Positions 8,974 to 17,348 of a stretch of 64,000 nucleotides of DNA are shown in pieces. Made by a program: the position numbers and the translations under genes. Position 1 is the stretch's first letter. Every line of letters starts with the position of its first letter. Source of the DNA: Desulfovermiculus halophilus DSM 18834 (GTDB lineage: Bacteria; Desulfobacterota; Desulfovibrionia; Desulfovibrionales; Desulfothermaceae); contig NZ_JIAK01000015.1 in the NCBI RefSeq assembly GCF_000620765.1, positions 16,897 to 80,896 on the forward strand. Reading direction: 5' to 3'. The notes beneath the pieces are model-generated. The model ran no database searches. It saw only the letters and a program-made list of their open reading frames with translations, and was not told where the DNA came from.

Positions 8974-9675
8974 TCAATTTAAGTCCCGGGCTCCAAAGAT
9001 GGAAGTCCCTATGCGAAGCAGGGTGGCTCCTTCTTCCACGGCTGCCGGGTAATCACCGCTCATGCCCATGGACAGATGAGGAAGGGCGTGCCCCAGTTCG
9101 TTTTCCAGCTGAGAGCGGAGCTGAGCCAATCGGCGGAAGAAAGGCCTGGCCCGCTCCTGATCGTCGAAAAAGGGGGGCATGCACATCAGGCCCTGGATGT
9201 CAAGGCCGGGCAGGGCATCGATCTCCCGGGAGGCGGGGATGAGATCCGCCTCCGGGATCCCGCCTTTCTGGTCTTCCCCGGCCAGGTTGACCTGCAAAAG
9301 GACTGCCTGGACCACGGAATGCTTTGCACAGTTATGGTCCAGGGCCTGGGCGGTCTTCACCCGGTCCAGGGAGTGGATGAGGTGGAATCGGCCGGGGAGG
9401 AACTTGGCCTTATTGGATTGCAGGCGGCCGATGAAGTGCCAGCGCATATTGAGGTCAGCGAGCTCCTCCTGTTTGTCCAGGGCTTCCTGAACGTAGTTTT
9501 CGCCGAAATCCAGATGTCCGGCCTGGGCCAGGACTCGCACGGACCGGGCCGGATGTGTCTTGGACACGGCGACAAGGGTAATCTCCTCCGGATTGCGTCC
9601 GCAGTTCCGCGCACTTTGGACTATTCTGCCGCGGATGTTTTCCCAGCGGTCGATGATGTCCTTTGCAGCGTCCAT
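8974..9675 (-). CDS. yggS: YggS-family pyridoxal phosphate-binding protein
   Basis: A 233-residue PLP homeostasis protein (PLPBP family) with a single alanine-racemase-like barrel and no racemase partner domain. The PLP lysine is in LVAVSKTHP near residue 37. Other family stretches are FGENYVQEALDK, WHFIGRLQSNKAKF, IHSLDR, QVNLAGEDQKGG, GLMCMPP and LSMGMSGDYPAAVEEGATLLRIGTSIFGAR. A strong GGAGGAG site lies just before the ATG at 9675. It follows era by about 80 bp, probably in one transcript. Confidence 0.95.
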   Translation of the reverse strand: MDAAKDIIDRWENIRGRIVQSARNCGRNPEEITLVAVSKTHPARSVRVLAQAGHLDFGENYVQEALDKQEELADLNMRWHFIGRLQSNKAKFLPGRFHLIHSLDRVKTAQALDHNCAKHSVVQAVLLQVNLAGEDQKGGIPEADLIPASREIDALPGLDIQGLMCMPPFFDDQERARPFFRRLAQLRSQLENELGHALPHLSMGMSGDYPAAVEEGATLLRIGTSIFGARDLN

Positions 9676-9755
9676 AGCTCCTCCGAGTGCAGTGTCTGCA
9701 TGTCCGGGTGCGTCCCGGGCGTGCAGGATATCGCTTTCCCGAAAGTGGGTTCCTC

Positions 9756-10688
9756 TCAGCCAGTGAGTTCGGGGAGAAACTGGAGGACGAAATTGCGGTC
9801 TTCCGTCCATCTCGGCTTGACCTTGACCCACAGCTGAAGATGGATATGCATGTCCGCAAGATCTTCCAGTTCCTCCCTGGCCTGCTGGCCCACCTGCTTG
9901 AGCCGTTGCCCCCGCTGCCCGATGACAATGCCTTTATGGCTCTGTTTAGGGACGTAGATGACGGCGTGGATGGTGACCAGGTCCCGGGCGGGATCCTGGT
10001 CCCACATCTCAATCCCGACCGCCAGGGAGTAGGGAAGCTCCCGTTCAAGGCTGAAAAACAGCTTTTCCCGGATGATTTCCGAGGCCAAAAACCGCATGGG
10101 CAGGGTGGAGAGCTGGTCATCGGGAAACATGGCCGGCCCTTCGGGAAGCAGGGGGGGGATTTGGGACAAAAGATGCTCAGTGTTGTCCCGGGCGGAGGCA
10201 GACACGGGGATGATCTCTGCGCCGGGGAAGAGACGGCTCAACTGATCGATAATGGGCACAACAGCATTGCGGTTCTTGAGCAGATCGATCTTGTTGACTG
10301 CAATCAGGAGGGGGATGCCCAATCCAGAGATCCTGGAGCGCATCAACTCCAGCTCGGAAAGGAAGCGGTCCGGTTTGGTTGCGGCCAGGAAAACGTCGCA
10401 GACCAGGATGGCCAGGTCTGCACCGGACAGGGCTTGCCAGGCCACCTGGACCACCAGAGAGTTCATTCTGGAGGCCGGCTTGTGAATGCCCGGCGTGTCC
10501 AGAAATACAATCTGCAAGCCGGGGCGGGTCAGGATGCCGCTGATTTGGTTGCGGGTGGTCTGCGGCTTGGGGGTGACAATGGCCAGCTTGTGGCCCAAAA
10601 AGGCGTTCAGCAAAGAGGACTTCCCGGCATTCGGGGGGCCGATAATGGCCACGAATCCACTTTTGCCCATATTTTCAGGTTGTTGCAT
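9756..10688 (-). CDS. era: GTPase Era
   Basis: Essential GTPase that binds the 3' end of 16S rRNA during 30S maturation. The 310-residue protein has G1 GPPNAGKSS, the G2 region QTTRNQISG, G3 DTPGIHKP and G4 NKIDLL. The C-terminal type II KH domain includes HKGIVIGQRGQRLKQVG. The length is standard. A near-ideal sigma70 promoter lies about 55 bp upstream, and yggS follows downstream. Confidence 0.97.
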   Translation of the reverse strand: MQQPENMGKSGFVAIIGPPNAGKSSLLNAFLGHKLAIVTPKPQTTRNQISGILTRPGLQIVFLDTPGIHKPASRMNSLVVQVAWQALSGADLAILVCDVFLAATKPDRFLSELELMRSRISGLGIPLLIAVNKIDLLKNRNAVVPIIDQLSRLFPGAEIIPVSASARDNTEHLLSQIPPLLPEGPAMFPDDQLSTLPMRFLASEIIREKLFFSLERELPYSLAVGIEMWDQDPARDLVTIHAVIYVPKQSHKGIVIGQRGQRLKQVGQQAREELEDLADMHIHLQLWVKVKPRWTEDRNFVLQFLPELTG

Positions 10689-10747
10689 AATGGCTCAGTA
10701 AGAACACAGCGGTGTACTGTTTGGCTGGTGGACTGGAGATGGAAAAG

Positions 10748-10775
10748 TTTTTAGTAAATATATCAGCTATGTCAA
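10748..10775 (-). promoter_or_regulatory. Sigma70 promoter for era
   Basis: Reading the minus strand, TTGACA (10775-10770) is followed by a 16-bp AT-rich spacer and TAAAAA (10753-10748). The predicted transcript would start near 10740, leaving about 50 nt before the era ATG. The segment is notably AT-rich against a GC-rich background and lies between the divergent era and topA genes. Confidence 0.65.
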
Positions 10776-10830
10776 TTGGTTATAGAAAAGGTTGCGCTCG
10801 ATACGCGAAGAACGTATAGCCCCGGGTATT

Positions 10831-13155
10831 ATGAGTAAAGATTTAATAATCGTCGAGTCCCCGGCCAAAGTCAAGACCATCTCCAAGTTCTTGGGACGGG
10901 ACTATCTGGTGGAGGCCTCGGTCGGCCATGTGCGGGATCTGCCCGGCAACAAGCTGGGGGTGGATGAAGACAACGACTTCAGGCCTCAGTATCAGGTCCT
11001 GTCCGGAAAACAAAAGGTGGTCAGCAAGCTGAGAAAGGCTGCGAACCAGGCCGAGCAGGTCTTTCTTGCCCCGGACCCGGACCGGGAGGGGGAGGCTATC
11101 GCCTGGCACGTGGCCGAGTTGATCAAGTCGGCGAACTCCAACATCCACCGCATCCAGTTCAACGAGATCACCGCCGGTGCGGTCAGGGACGCCCTCAAGC
11201 ATCCCAGGCAGCTGGACGATCGTCTGTTTCAGTCCCAGCAGGCCAGACGGATTCTGGATCGTCTGGTGGGATACAAGATTTCCCCGCTGCTCTGGCAAAA
11301 AGTCAAGCGGGGCATCTCTGCGGGCCGGGTCCAGTCAGTGGCCCTGCGCCTGATAGTGGAGCGGGAAAAAGAGCGCCAGGCCTTTGTTCCTGAAGAGTAC
11401 TGGGTGTTTAAGGCCAGCCTTCGAGCTGAGACACTGCCCGAATTTGAGGCTGAGCTGTGGAAGATCAACGGCGCGAAGGCCAAGGTCGGCACTCAGGAGC
11501 AGGCTGAGGATCTGGCCGCCAAGGTGTCCGCTGCTTCGTTTCAAGTCCAGGAGATCAAGGAGAAGGAGCGGAGCAAGCAGCCCAAACCCCCGTTCATCAC
11601 CTCCAGCCTGCAGCAGGAGGCCAGCAACAGACATAACTTTTCGGCCAAGCAAACCATGGCTCTGGCCCAGCAGCTCTACGAAGGGGTCGACTTGGGGTCC
11701 AGGGGAACCACCGCCCTGATTACCTACATGCGGACCGACTCGGTGCGGATCTCCAAGGAGGCCAGAGACGGGGCCAAGGAATGGATACTTTCCAATATGG
11801 GCCAGGACTATTATCCGCCCAAGCCCCGGACCTTCAAGAGCAAGGGGTCGGCGCAGGACGCCCACGAAGCCATCCGGCCGGTCGATGTATCCATCCACCC
11901 GGACCAGGTCCGGTCCTATCTGACCCGGCAGCAGTATCAGCTCTACAAGCTTATCTGGCTCAGATTCATGGCTTCCCAGATGGCGGCGGCCAAGTTCTGG
12001 GACACGACAGTTACTGTCCGGGCCGAAAACACCCTGTGGCGGGCCAAGGGAGAACGCCTTACCTTTCCCGGGTTCATGAGCCTGTATGTCCCGGAAGACC
12101 AGAAGAAGGAGGTCCAGCTTCCGCCTATGACTGAAGGCGAGGAGCTCTCCCTGCAGAAGCTGTCCAAGGAGCAAAAGTTCACCCAGCCTCCGAACAGGTT
12201 CACCGAGGCCTCCCTGGTCCGCAAGCTGGAAGACGAGGGTATCGGCCGGCCGTCCACCTATGCCCAGATCATCAGCACCCTTCGGGACAGGGACTATGTT
12301 CGGATGGAAGGCAGGCAGTTCCTCCCCACGGAACTGGGCTATACAGTCAATGACCTGTTGGTGGCCCATTTCTCCCAGCTCATGGACGTGGGGTTCACCG
12401 CCCAGATGGAGAATCAGCTGGATCAGGTGGCCACCGGGGAGCAGGATTGGCTTGCCCTCCTCCGCCGGTTTACTCAGGATTTCAATCCCACCCTGGACAA
12501 GGCCAAGCAGGAGATGTCCGAAGTCAAGTCCGGGATTCCGACGGAGGTGACCTGCGAGAAGTGCGGGCGGCCCATGGTGATCAAGTTCGGCAAGAACGGG
12601 GAGTTTCTGGCCTGCAGCGGGTATCCGGAATGTACCAACACCTCGAACTTTGCCCGGGACGAGCAAGGGGCAATCCAGCTGGTCGCGCCGCCCCCTCAAG
12701 AGCAGACCAAAGTGGGCACCTGCCCCAAGTGCGGCTCTGACCTGGTGCTCAAAAAGGCCCGGACCGGGAGCCGGTTCATTGCCTGCTCCAGCTACCCAAA
12801 ATGCAAGTACGCCCAGCCTTTCGGGACCGGTGTGCCGTGTCCCCAGGAAGACTGCCCCGGGGAGCTGGTGGAAAAGAGCTCCAAGCGGGGCAAGGTGTTC
12901 TACGCCTGCGATCAGTACCCCAAATGTTCCTATGCGGTCTGGGATTATCCGGTGCAGGAGCCCTGCCCCAAATGCGAGAGCCCGATCCTGGTCCGGAAAA
13001 CGACCAAGGCCCGGGGCGAGCACTTGGCCTGCCCCAATCGGAGCTGCTCCTACTGGCGGAAGCTGGAAGATGACGCTGAGGGACAGGCTTCAGAAGATGG
13101 GGAGGCGGACTCCGGGGATGGAGAAGGGAAAAAGGCCGCGGGCCGCACTTCCTGA
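10831..13155 (+). CDS. topA: DNA topoisomerase I
   Basis: Type IA topoisomerase that relaxes negative supercoils, 774 residues. The Toprim domain starts with IIVESPAKVKTI and has the acidic DPDREGEAIAWH motif. The active-site tyrosine is near residue 299 in ITYMRTDSVRIS. The C-terminus carries four zinc ribbons: CEKCGRP...CSGYPEC, CPKCGSD...CSSYPKC, CPQEDCPG...CDQYPKC and CPKCESP...CPNRSC. A short acidic tail follows. The ATG at 10831 matches the conserved MSKDLIIVESPAK start. It is transcribed divergently from era. Confidence 0.97.
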   Translation: MSKDLIIVESPAKVKTISKFLGRDYLVEASVGHVRDLPGNKLGVDEDNDFRPQYQVLSGKQKVVSKLRKAANQAEQVFLAPDPDREGEAIAWHVAELIKSANSNIHRIQFNEITAGAVRDALKHPRQLDDRLFQSQQARRILDRLVGYKISPLLWQKVKRGISAGRVQSVALRLIVEREKERQAFVPEEYWVFKASLRAETLPEFEAELWKINGAKAKVGTQEQAEDLAAKVSAASFQVQEIKEKERSKQPKPPFITSSLQQEASNRHNFSAKQTMALAQQLYEGVDLGSRGTTALITYMRTDSVRISKEARDGAKEWILSNMGQDYYPPKPRTFKSKGSAQDAHEAIRPVDVSIHPDQVRSYLTRQQYQLYKLIWLRFMASQMAAAKFWDTTVTVRAENTLWRAKGERLTFPGFMSLYVPEDQKKEVQLPPMTEGEELSLQKLSKEQKFTQPPNRFTEASLVRKLEDEGIGRPSTYAQIISTLRDRDYVRMEGRQFLPTELGYTVNDLLVAHFSQLMDVGFTAQMENQLDQVATGEQDWLALLRRFTQDFNPTLDKAKQEMSEVKSGIPTEVTCEKCGRPMVIKFGKNGEFLACSGYPECTNTSNFARDEQGAIQLVAPPPQEQTKVGTCPKCGSDLVLKKARTGSRFIACSSYPKCKYAQPFGTGVPCPQEDCPGELVEKSSKRGKVFYACDQYPKCSYAVWDYPVQEPCPKCESPILVRKTTKARGEHLACPNRSCSYWRKLEDDAEGQASEDGEADSGDGEGKKAAGRTS

Positions 13156-13275
13156 GCAGAAAGGCCCAAGGCCGGTAGAGGGGGGCGGGGTATATGAAGC
13201 CAGGTCAGCGAGGTCCGGGCACTGGGAGCTTGTGTCTGCCTCGATTTCCGGGTGCCGGGCCTGGGGCACACTCCA

Positions 13276-14493
13276 TCATCGCGGGGCGTCCTGGTCCCGC
13301 AGACCCAGAAAATAGAGGATGCCGTCCAGCCCCACATTGCTGATGGACTGCTTGGCCCCCTGCCGGACCAAGGGCTTGGCGTGAAAGGCTATGCCCAGAC
13401 CGGCGGCGTTGAGCATAGGCAGATCGTTTGCCCCGTCCCCCACTGCGACGACCTGATGCATGTTCAGGCCCTTGGAATCCGCGAGGCGCTGCAGGAGCTC
13501 AGCCTTGCGCGGGCCATCCACGATCTCTCCCTTCAGCCTCCCGGTGAGCCGCCCGGCTTCCATCTCCAGCTCATTGGCGAAGACGTAATCCAGGCCCAGC
13601 TGCTGCTGGAGGTAGGAGCCGAAATAGGTAAATCCTCCGGAAATGACCGCAACGGTGTAGCCCAGGCGCTTGAGGCTGGAGATGAGCCTGGATGCACCCT
13701 GGGCCAGGGGCATGCGCTGGGCCACCTGGTCCAGGATCGCAACATCCAAGCCCTTGAGCAGGGAGACCCGTTCCCGCAGGCTGGTTTGAAAGTCGAGCTC
13801 TCCCTGCATGGCTTTGGCGGTTATGGCTGAGACCTCCTCCCCCACCCCGGCTTCCCTGGCCAGCTCGTCAATCACCTCGGTCTGGATCAGAGTGGAGTCC
13901 ATGTCAAAGGCAATAAGCCGACGCTGGCGACGGAATGGGCTCTCCTCCTGCAAAGCCAGATCTATGCCGTCCTGGTGGGAGAGATGCAATAGCGCGTTGC
14001 GCACCATATGCATGTCCAGGGGATGGCCGTGGAGGACGAACTCTATGCAGGCCATGCTCGGGTGGACCGTCCCCCGGGGCGAGTCCAGATAGGACAGCCG
14101 CTGCATGGATACGATGTCCAGCCCGTGCTCGGAGACCAGCTCGGCCACTTGATGGATATGCAGTGCACTGATGCGGTGGCTGAGGAGGGTGATGATGCTT
14201 TTCGAGCCTTCCTGGGCCTGGACCCACCGTTCGTAGTCCTCCTGGGAGATCTTGCCGAATTCAAGGTGCAGGCTGTGGGTCTTGGCGGTTTGGAGCAGGG
14301 CTGCAAACAGGTCGTCCGGATACCCCGGGGGATGAAGTTCAATGAGCAGGGCCATGCTCAGCCAGTCGTGGATAACCGCCTCGGAGATGTCCAGGATGTG
14401 CGCCTTGTACTGGCTCAAGGTCCGGGTGATGTTCTGGACCAGGCTGGTTTGGTTCGGGCCGCTCAGGGAAATGGAATACAGTTGTCCTGACAT
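13276..14493 (-). CDS. serB: Phosphoserine phosphatase with N-terminal ACT-like region
   Basis: Final step of serine synthesis. The 405-residue protein is long because about 180 residues with ACT-like regulatory character (QLYSISLSGPNQTSLVQNI at the start) precede the HAD phosphatase. Catalytic motifs are FDMDSTLIQTEVIDELA (nucleophile Asp), ISGGFTYF with Ser, and GDGANDLPML. The start at 14493 gives the expected N-terminus but has no good ribosome site; an upstream in-frame GTG is an alternative. It lies downstream of the aminotransferase gene on the same strand, about 160 bp away. Confidence 0.93.
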   Translation of the reverse strand: MSGQLYSISLSGPNQTSLVQNITRTLSQYKAHILDISEAVIHDWLSMALLIELHPPGYPDDLFAALLQTAKTHSLHLEFGKISQEDYERWVQAQEGSKSIITLLSHRISALHIHQVAELVSEHGLDIVSMQRLSYLDSPRGTVHPSMACIEFVLHGHPLDMHMVRNALLHLSHQDGIDLALQEESPFRRQRRLIAFDMDSTLIQTEVIDELAREAGVGEEVSAITAKAMQGELDFQTSLRERVSLLKGLDVAILDQVAQRMPLAQGASRLISSLKRLGYTVAVISGGFTYFGSYLQQQLGLDYVFANELEMEAGRLTGRLKGEIVDGPRKAELLQRLADSKGLNMHQVVAVGDGANDLPMLNAAGLGIAFHAKPLVRQGAKQSISNVGLDGILYFLGLRDQDAPR

Positions 14494-14656
14494 GGCATTT
14501 GCTATGGTTTGGGTCCGCAAAGAGGGTGTATTTTCATCTCGCACTTGATCGATCCGCCGGCAAAGATGCTGTTTTCCGTTCCCTTCCACGCCGGGGAAAG
14601 AGCGGCCGGACAGGGGACTGGTCCACAAACCCGGGTTTTACGGTAACGGGGCGCTT

Positions 14657-15856
14657 TCATTCGTGTACGCGGCTTGAGTCTGCCAGGTCGCAGACAGCTG
14701 CTTTGAGCCGATCCAGGGCCTGGACCAGGCTCCTGTCGTCCAGGGCATAAGAAATGCGCACGCAGCGGTCGTCGCCAAAGGCACCTCCAGGGACCAGGGC
14801 TACCTTGGCCTTTTCCAGCAGAAAAGTGCAAAGGGCGGTGGAGTCCGGGATCACTGGGGAGTACAGTGTGTCCATGCGGGGGAAAAGGTAAAAGGCACCG
14901 TCCGGCTCGGGGCAGGAGATGCCGGGCCAGGAGGCGATGTGCTCCAAGGCCAGGTCGCGCCGTCTTTGAAACACCTCCCGCTGCTCCTGGAGGAAGTCTG
15001 TGGGGCCTTGAAGTGCTGCCACTGCCGCTTTTTGGACCAAGACGCAGACATTGGAGGTGCTTTGCCCCTGGATGGTGCTCAGCTTGGCGATCAGGTCCGG
15101 ATGGGCCAGAACATAGCCCATGCGCCATCCGGTCATGGCGAAGGACTTGGACAGCCCGTTGCAGACAGCTACGTGCATCGGGTGTTTTTGAAGCCATTTC
15201 CCGGCCGTTGCCGGTTCAGCCGGGGGATAGACCAGCTGGTCATAGATCTCGTCGGATATGACAAAGACATCATTGTCCACGGCCCAGGATATGATGTCAT
15301 CGATTTCGGCCTGGGTGTAATGGCTTCCGGTGGGGTTGGAGGGTGTGTTCAGAACCAGGATGCGGGTCCTGTCGGTGAGCAGGGGCTGGAGGTCCGAGGG
15401 CGTTATCCGAAAGTTCCGGTCCGGGCTGGACGGGACCACAACCGGGTTACCTTGGGCCAAGGCGACCATATCCGGATAGCTGACCCAATAGGGGGCGGGA
15501 ATGAGCACCTCGTCCCCGGGGTCCAACAGGCACTGAAAGAGGCTGTACAGGCCTTGTTTGCCTCCATTGGTGGCAATGGTCATGTTGGGTGTGAGGGTGT
15601 GTCCGTACTGTTTTGAGCAATAGCCGGCCACGGCCTGGCGGAGCTCGGGCAGCCCGGGAACCGGGGTGTAACGGACAAACCCCTGGTCTATGGCATCTTT
15701 GGCTGCCTGCAGCACGTGCTTGGGGGGCTGAAAATCAGGCTCGCCCGCGGCCAGGCTGATGATTTCCTGCCCCTGGGCCTTGAGCTCAGCCGCCTTGGCG
15801 TTGATGCTCAAGGTGGCTGAAGGCTTGACTGCGAGGATTCGTTGGGACAAATGCAT
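14657..15856 (-). CDS. aspC: Class I aspartate aminotransferase
   Basis: A PLP-dependent aminotransferase of fold type I, 399 residues, of the Thermus/Bacillus AspAT subgroup. Features are AAGEPDFQPPKHV, NGGKQGLYSLFQ, NTPSNPTGSHYT, DEIYDQLVY and the PLP lysine in NGLSKSFAMTGWRMGY. An Arg near the C-terminus (VRISYALDD) fits binding of the substrate carboxylate. The ATG at 15856 is preferred to 15865 because the GGAG site is then 9 nt away. The 125-nt leader contains a CCGGAT/ATCCGG hairpin (15921-15937). Confidence 0.92.
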   Translation of the reverse strand: MHLSQRILAVKPSATLSINAKAAELKAQGQEIISLAAGEPDFQPPKHVLQAAKDAIDQGFVRYTPVPGLPELRQAVAGYCSKQYGHTLTPNMTIATNGGKQGLYSLFQCLLDPGDEVLIPAPYWVSYPDMVALAQGNPVVVPSSPDRNFRITPSDLQPLLTDRTRILVLNTPSNPTGSHYTQAEIDDIISWAVDNDVFVISDEIYDQLVYPPAEPATAGKWLQKHPMHVAVCNGLSKSFAMTGWRMGYVLAHPDLIAKLSTIQGQSTSNVCVLVQKAAVAALQGPTDFLQEQREVFQRRRDLALEHIASWPGISCPEPDGAFYLFPRMDTLYSPVIPDSTALCTFLLEKAKVALVPGGAFGDDRCVRISYALDDRSLVQALDRLKAAVCDLADSSRVHE

Positions 15857-15987
15857 ACCACCCATCTCCTATGATCGCTGACACTGAACGGAATATGCCT
15901 CGTAAACTCCGTGGCCCGATCCGGATTGTGGATCCGGCCAACCGGGCGCGGAAGGCAAAGCTGTATTGTCTCCCCCTGCAACCCGAT

Positions 15988-16016
15988 AGCATACGTGCAT
16001 ATGCGATTTCAGGCAA
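15988..16016 (-). promoter_or_regulatory. Candidate sigma70 promoter for the aminotransferase gene
   Basis: On the minus strand TTGCCT (16016-16011), a 17-bp spacer and TATGCT (15993-15988) form a moderate promoter in the 243-bp gap before lysO. The predicted leader of about 125 nt includes a 6-bp hairpin at 15921-15937. Confidence 0.4.
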
Positions 16017-16099
16017 CAAATCCAGTCCCGGTTTGCCAGACAGAAGCGCATGTGCTACAGCCCCTGTCCACCTCATCGCCGGAACCATACGGAGGGACC

Positions 16100-16381
16100 A
16101 TGGCTTGGATACTGCTGTTTTTTGTCGCCGGCATTGCGCTGGGCAGCCTCTTGGGGCATAAACACCGATTCATGCGCAGCATAGGGAGGCTGAGCGAGGG
16201 CCTGGTCCTCCTCCTTTTGTTTCTTTTGGGTGCGGTCATAGGCTCAAATGATCAAGTCATGGGCCATCTCTGGGGATTGGGTTGGAACGCGCTTATCCTG
16301 GCCGCAGGATCCATCCTGGGCAGCCTGATCCTGTCCAAGCCCGTGGAGCATCTCTTGCCTGGAGATATCCATGAAGGGTAG
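16100..16381 (+). CDS. LysO-like transporter, N-terminal membrane domain as separate protein
   Basis: A 93-residue hydrophobic protein with about three membrane segments (AWILLFFVAGIALGSLLG, LVLLLLFLLGAVIGS and ALILAAGSILGSLIL). It matches the N-terminal part of LysO (DUF340), the lysine exporter. GGAGGGACC lies just before the ATG. Its last 11 bp overlap the next gene, which encodes the remaining LysO domain, so the two chains likely assemble into one transporter. Confidence 0.8.
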   Translation: MAWILLFFVAGIALGSLLGHKHRFMRSIGRLSEGLVLLLLFLLGAVIGSNDQVMGHLWGLGWNALILAAGSILGSLILSKPVEHLLPGDIHEG

Positions 16382-16970
16382 CCTCATTCTCCTTGGTGCC
16401 TTTGCTTTGGGGATTGTCAGCGGGTGGAGCCGGGTGTTGCCCGCGGATTTTCTGCAGGCCGGGCATGAACTGTATGTCCTGTTTGCCCTGCTGGTCTGTG
16501 TGGGGATGGGGATTGGAGCGGACAGGCGCTCGGTTCGAAGTCTGCTGCGGATGAATCTCCCCGGGCTGTTCCTTCCGGCTGCTGTGGTGGCCGGCTCCCT
16601 GCTCGGAGCGGGGGGCGTGGCCCTGGCCTGCGGCATCGCCACCCTCAGGGAGGGACTGGCTGTAGGGGCTGGGTTTGGGTACTACAGCCTGTCAAGCATC
16701 CTGATTACCCAGCTGCACGGGGAAGAGCTGGGGGTCATCGCTTTGTTGTCCAATGTGTTCAGGGAGGTCCTCACCCTGGCCTTGGCCCCGGCCATATTCA
16801 GGCTGTGGGGTCCATTGGCCCCGATAGCCTGCGCAGGGGCGACCTCAATGGATACCACTCTGCCGGTTATTCACCGGCTGGTTGGGACCAGGCTCTCCCT
16901 GCTCTCCGTGATCAACGGCATCGTCCTCACCCTCCTGGTGCCGGTCCTGGTTCCCCTGCTCTTGGCCTGA
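16371..16970 (+). CDS. lysO: LysO family lysine exporter, main membrane domain
   Basis: A 199-residue polytopic membrane protein corresponding to the C-terminal two thirds of LysO, which exports L-lysine and toxic analogues. Conserved LysO features are GMGIGADRRSVRSL, GAGFGYYSLSSILITQLHG, NVFREVLTLALAP and GATSMDTTLPVI. It reads in a different frame from the preceding 93-residue gene with an 11-bp overlap. Its last 126 bp run opposite the 3' end of the MerR-like gene. Confidence 0.88.
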   Translation: MKGSLILLGAFALGIVSGWSRVLPADFLQAGHELYVLFALLVCVGMGIGADRRSVRSLLRMNLPGLFLPAAVVAGSLLGAGGVALACGIATLREGLAVGAGFGYYSLSSILITQLHGEELGVIALLSNVFREVLTLALAPAIFRLWGPLAPIACAGATSMDTTLPVIHRLVGTRLSLLSVINGIVLTLLVPVLVPLLLA

Positions 16971-17339
16971 GGGGGGTGTCTTCGAGGGCATCGCTGCCCT
17001 GGACGAGGTAACCGAATCGGGCTGGAGAGGGCCGGAAAGGAGCGAGTGGCGGATGTCCAGCAGCTCCGTGTGGATGTCCGCGAGCATGTCCAACCAGTGG
17101 CTGTCCTGGTCCAGCTTGCGCCGGGCCCCGTCGATGGTCAGCCCGTGCTCGTACAGGAGGGTCTTGATTCGGCCGATGAGGCGCAAATGGTCGTCTGTGT
17201 ACAACCGCTGGCCCTTGGGGGTTCGGATCGGGCGCAACTGGGGGAACTCTGTTTCCCAAAAGCGGAGAACGTAGGGCTCAAGGCCCAGAAGCTGGGCTGC
17301 GTACCCGATCTTGTAGGTCCGTTCCCCCCGGCTGGCCAT
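16845..17339 (-). CDS. MerR family transcriptional regulator
   Basis: A 164-residue protein with a MerR-type winged helix in its first 75 residues: YKIGYAAQLLGLEPYVLRFWETEFPQLRP, then QRLYTDDHLRLIGRIKTLLYEHGLTIDGARRKL. No effector-binding cysteines are visible. The last 40 or so residues are low-complexity and lie entirely opposite lysO, so they may be a non-functional tail. It begins 9 bp after pheT. MerR-like genes directly behind pheT are a recurring arrangement in this group of bacteria; the target is unknown. Confidence 0.85.
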   Translation of the reverse strand: MASRGERTYKIGYAAQLLGLEPYVLRFWETEFPQLRPIRTPKGQRLYTDDHLRLIGRIKTLLYEHGLTIDGARRKLDQDSHWLDMLADIHTELLDIRHSLLSGPLQPDSVTSSRAAMPSKTPPSGQEQGNQDRHQEGEDDAVDHGEQGEPGPNQPVNNRQSGIH

Positions 17340-17348
17340 GTCCGTCCC

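Noticed and set aside
11335..13023. A 562-codon minus-strand frame inside topA
   Set aside because: It lies entirely opposite topA, whose zinc ribbons and Toprim motifs are unambiguous. The composition is typical of antisense frames in GC-rich DNA.
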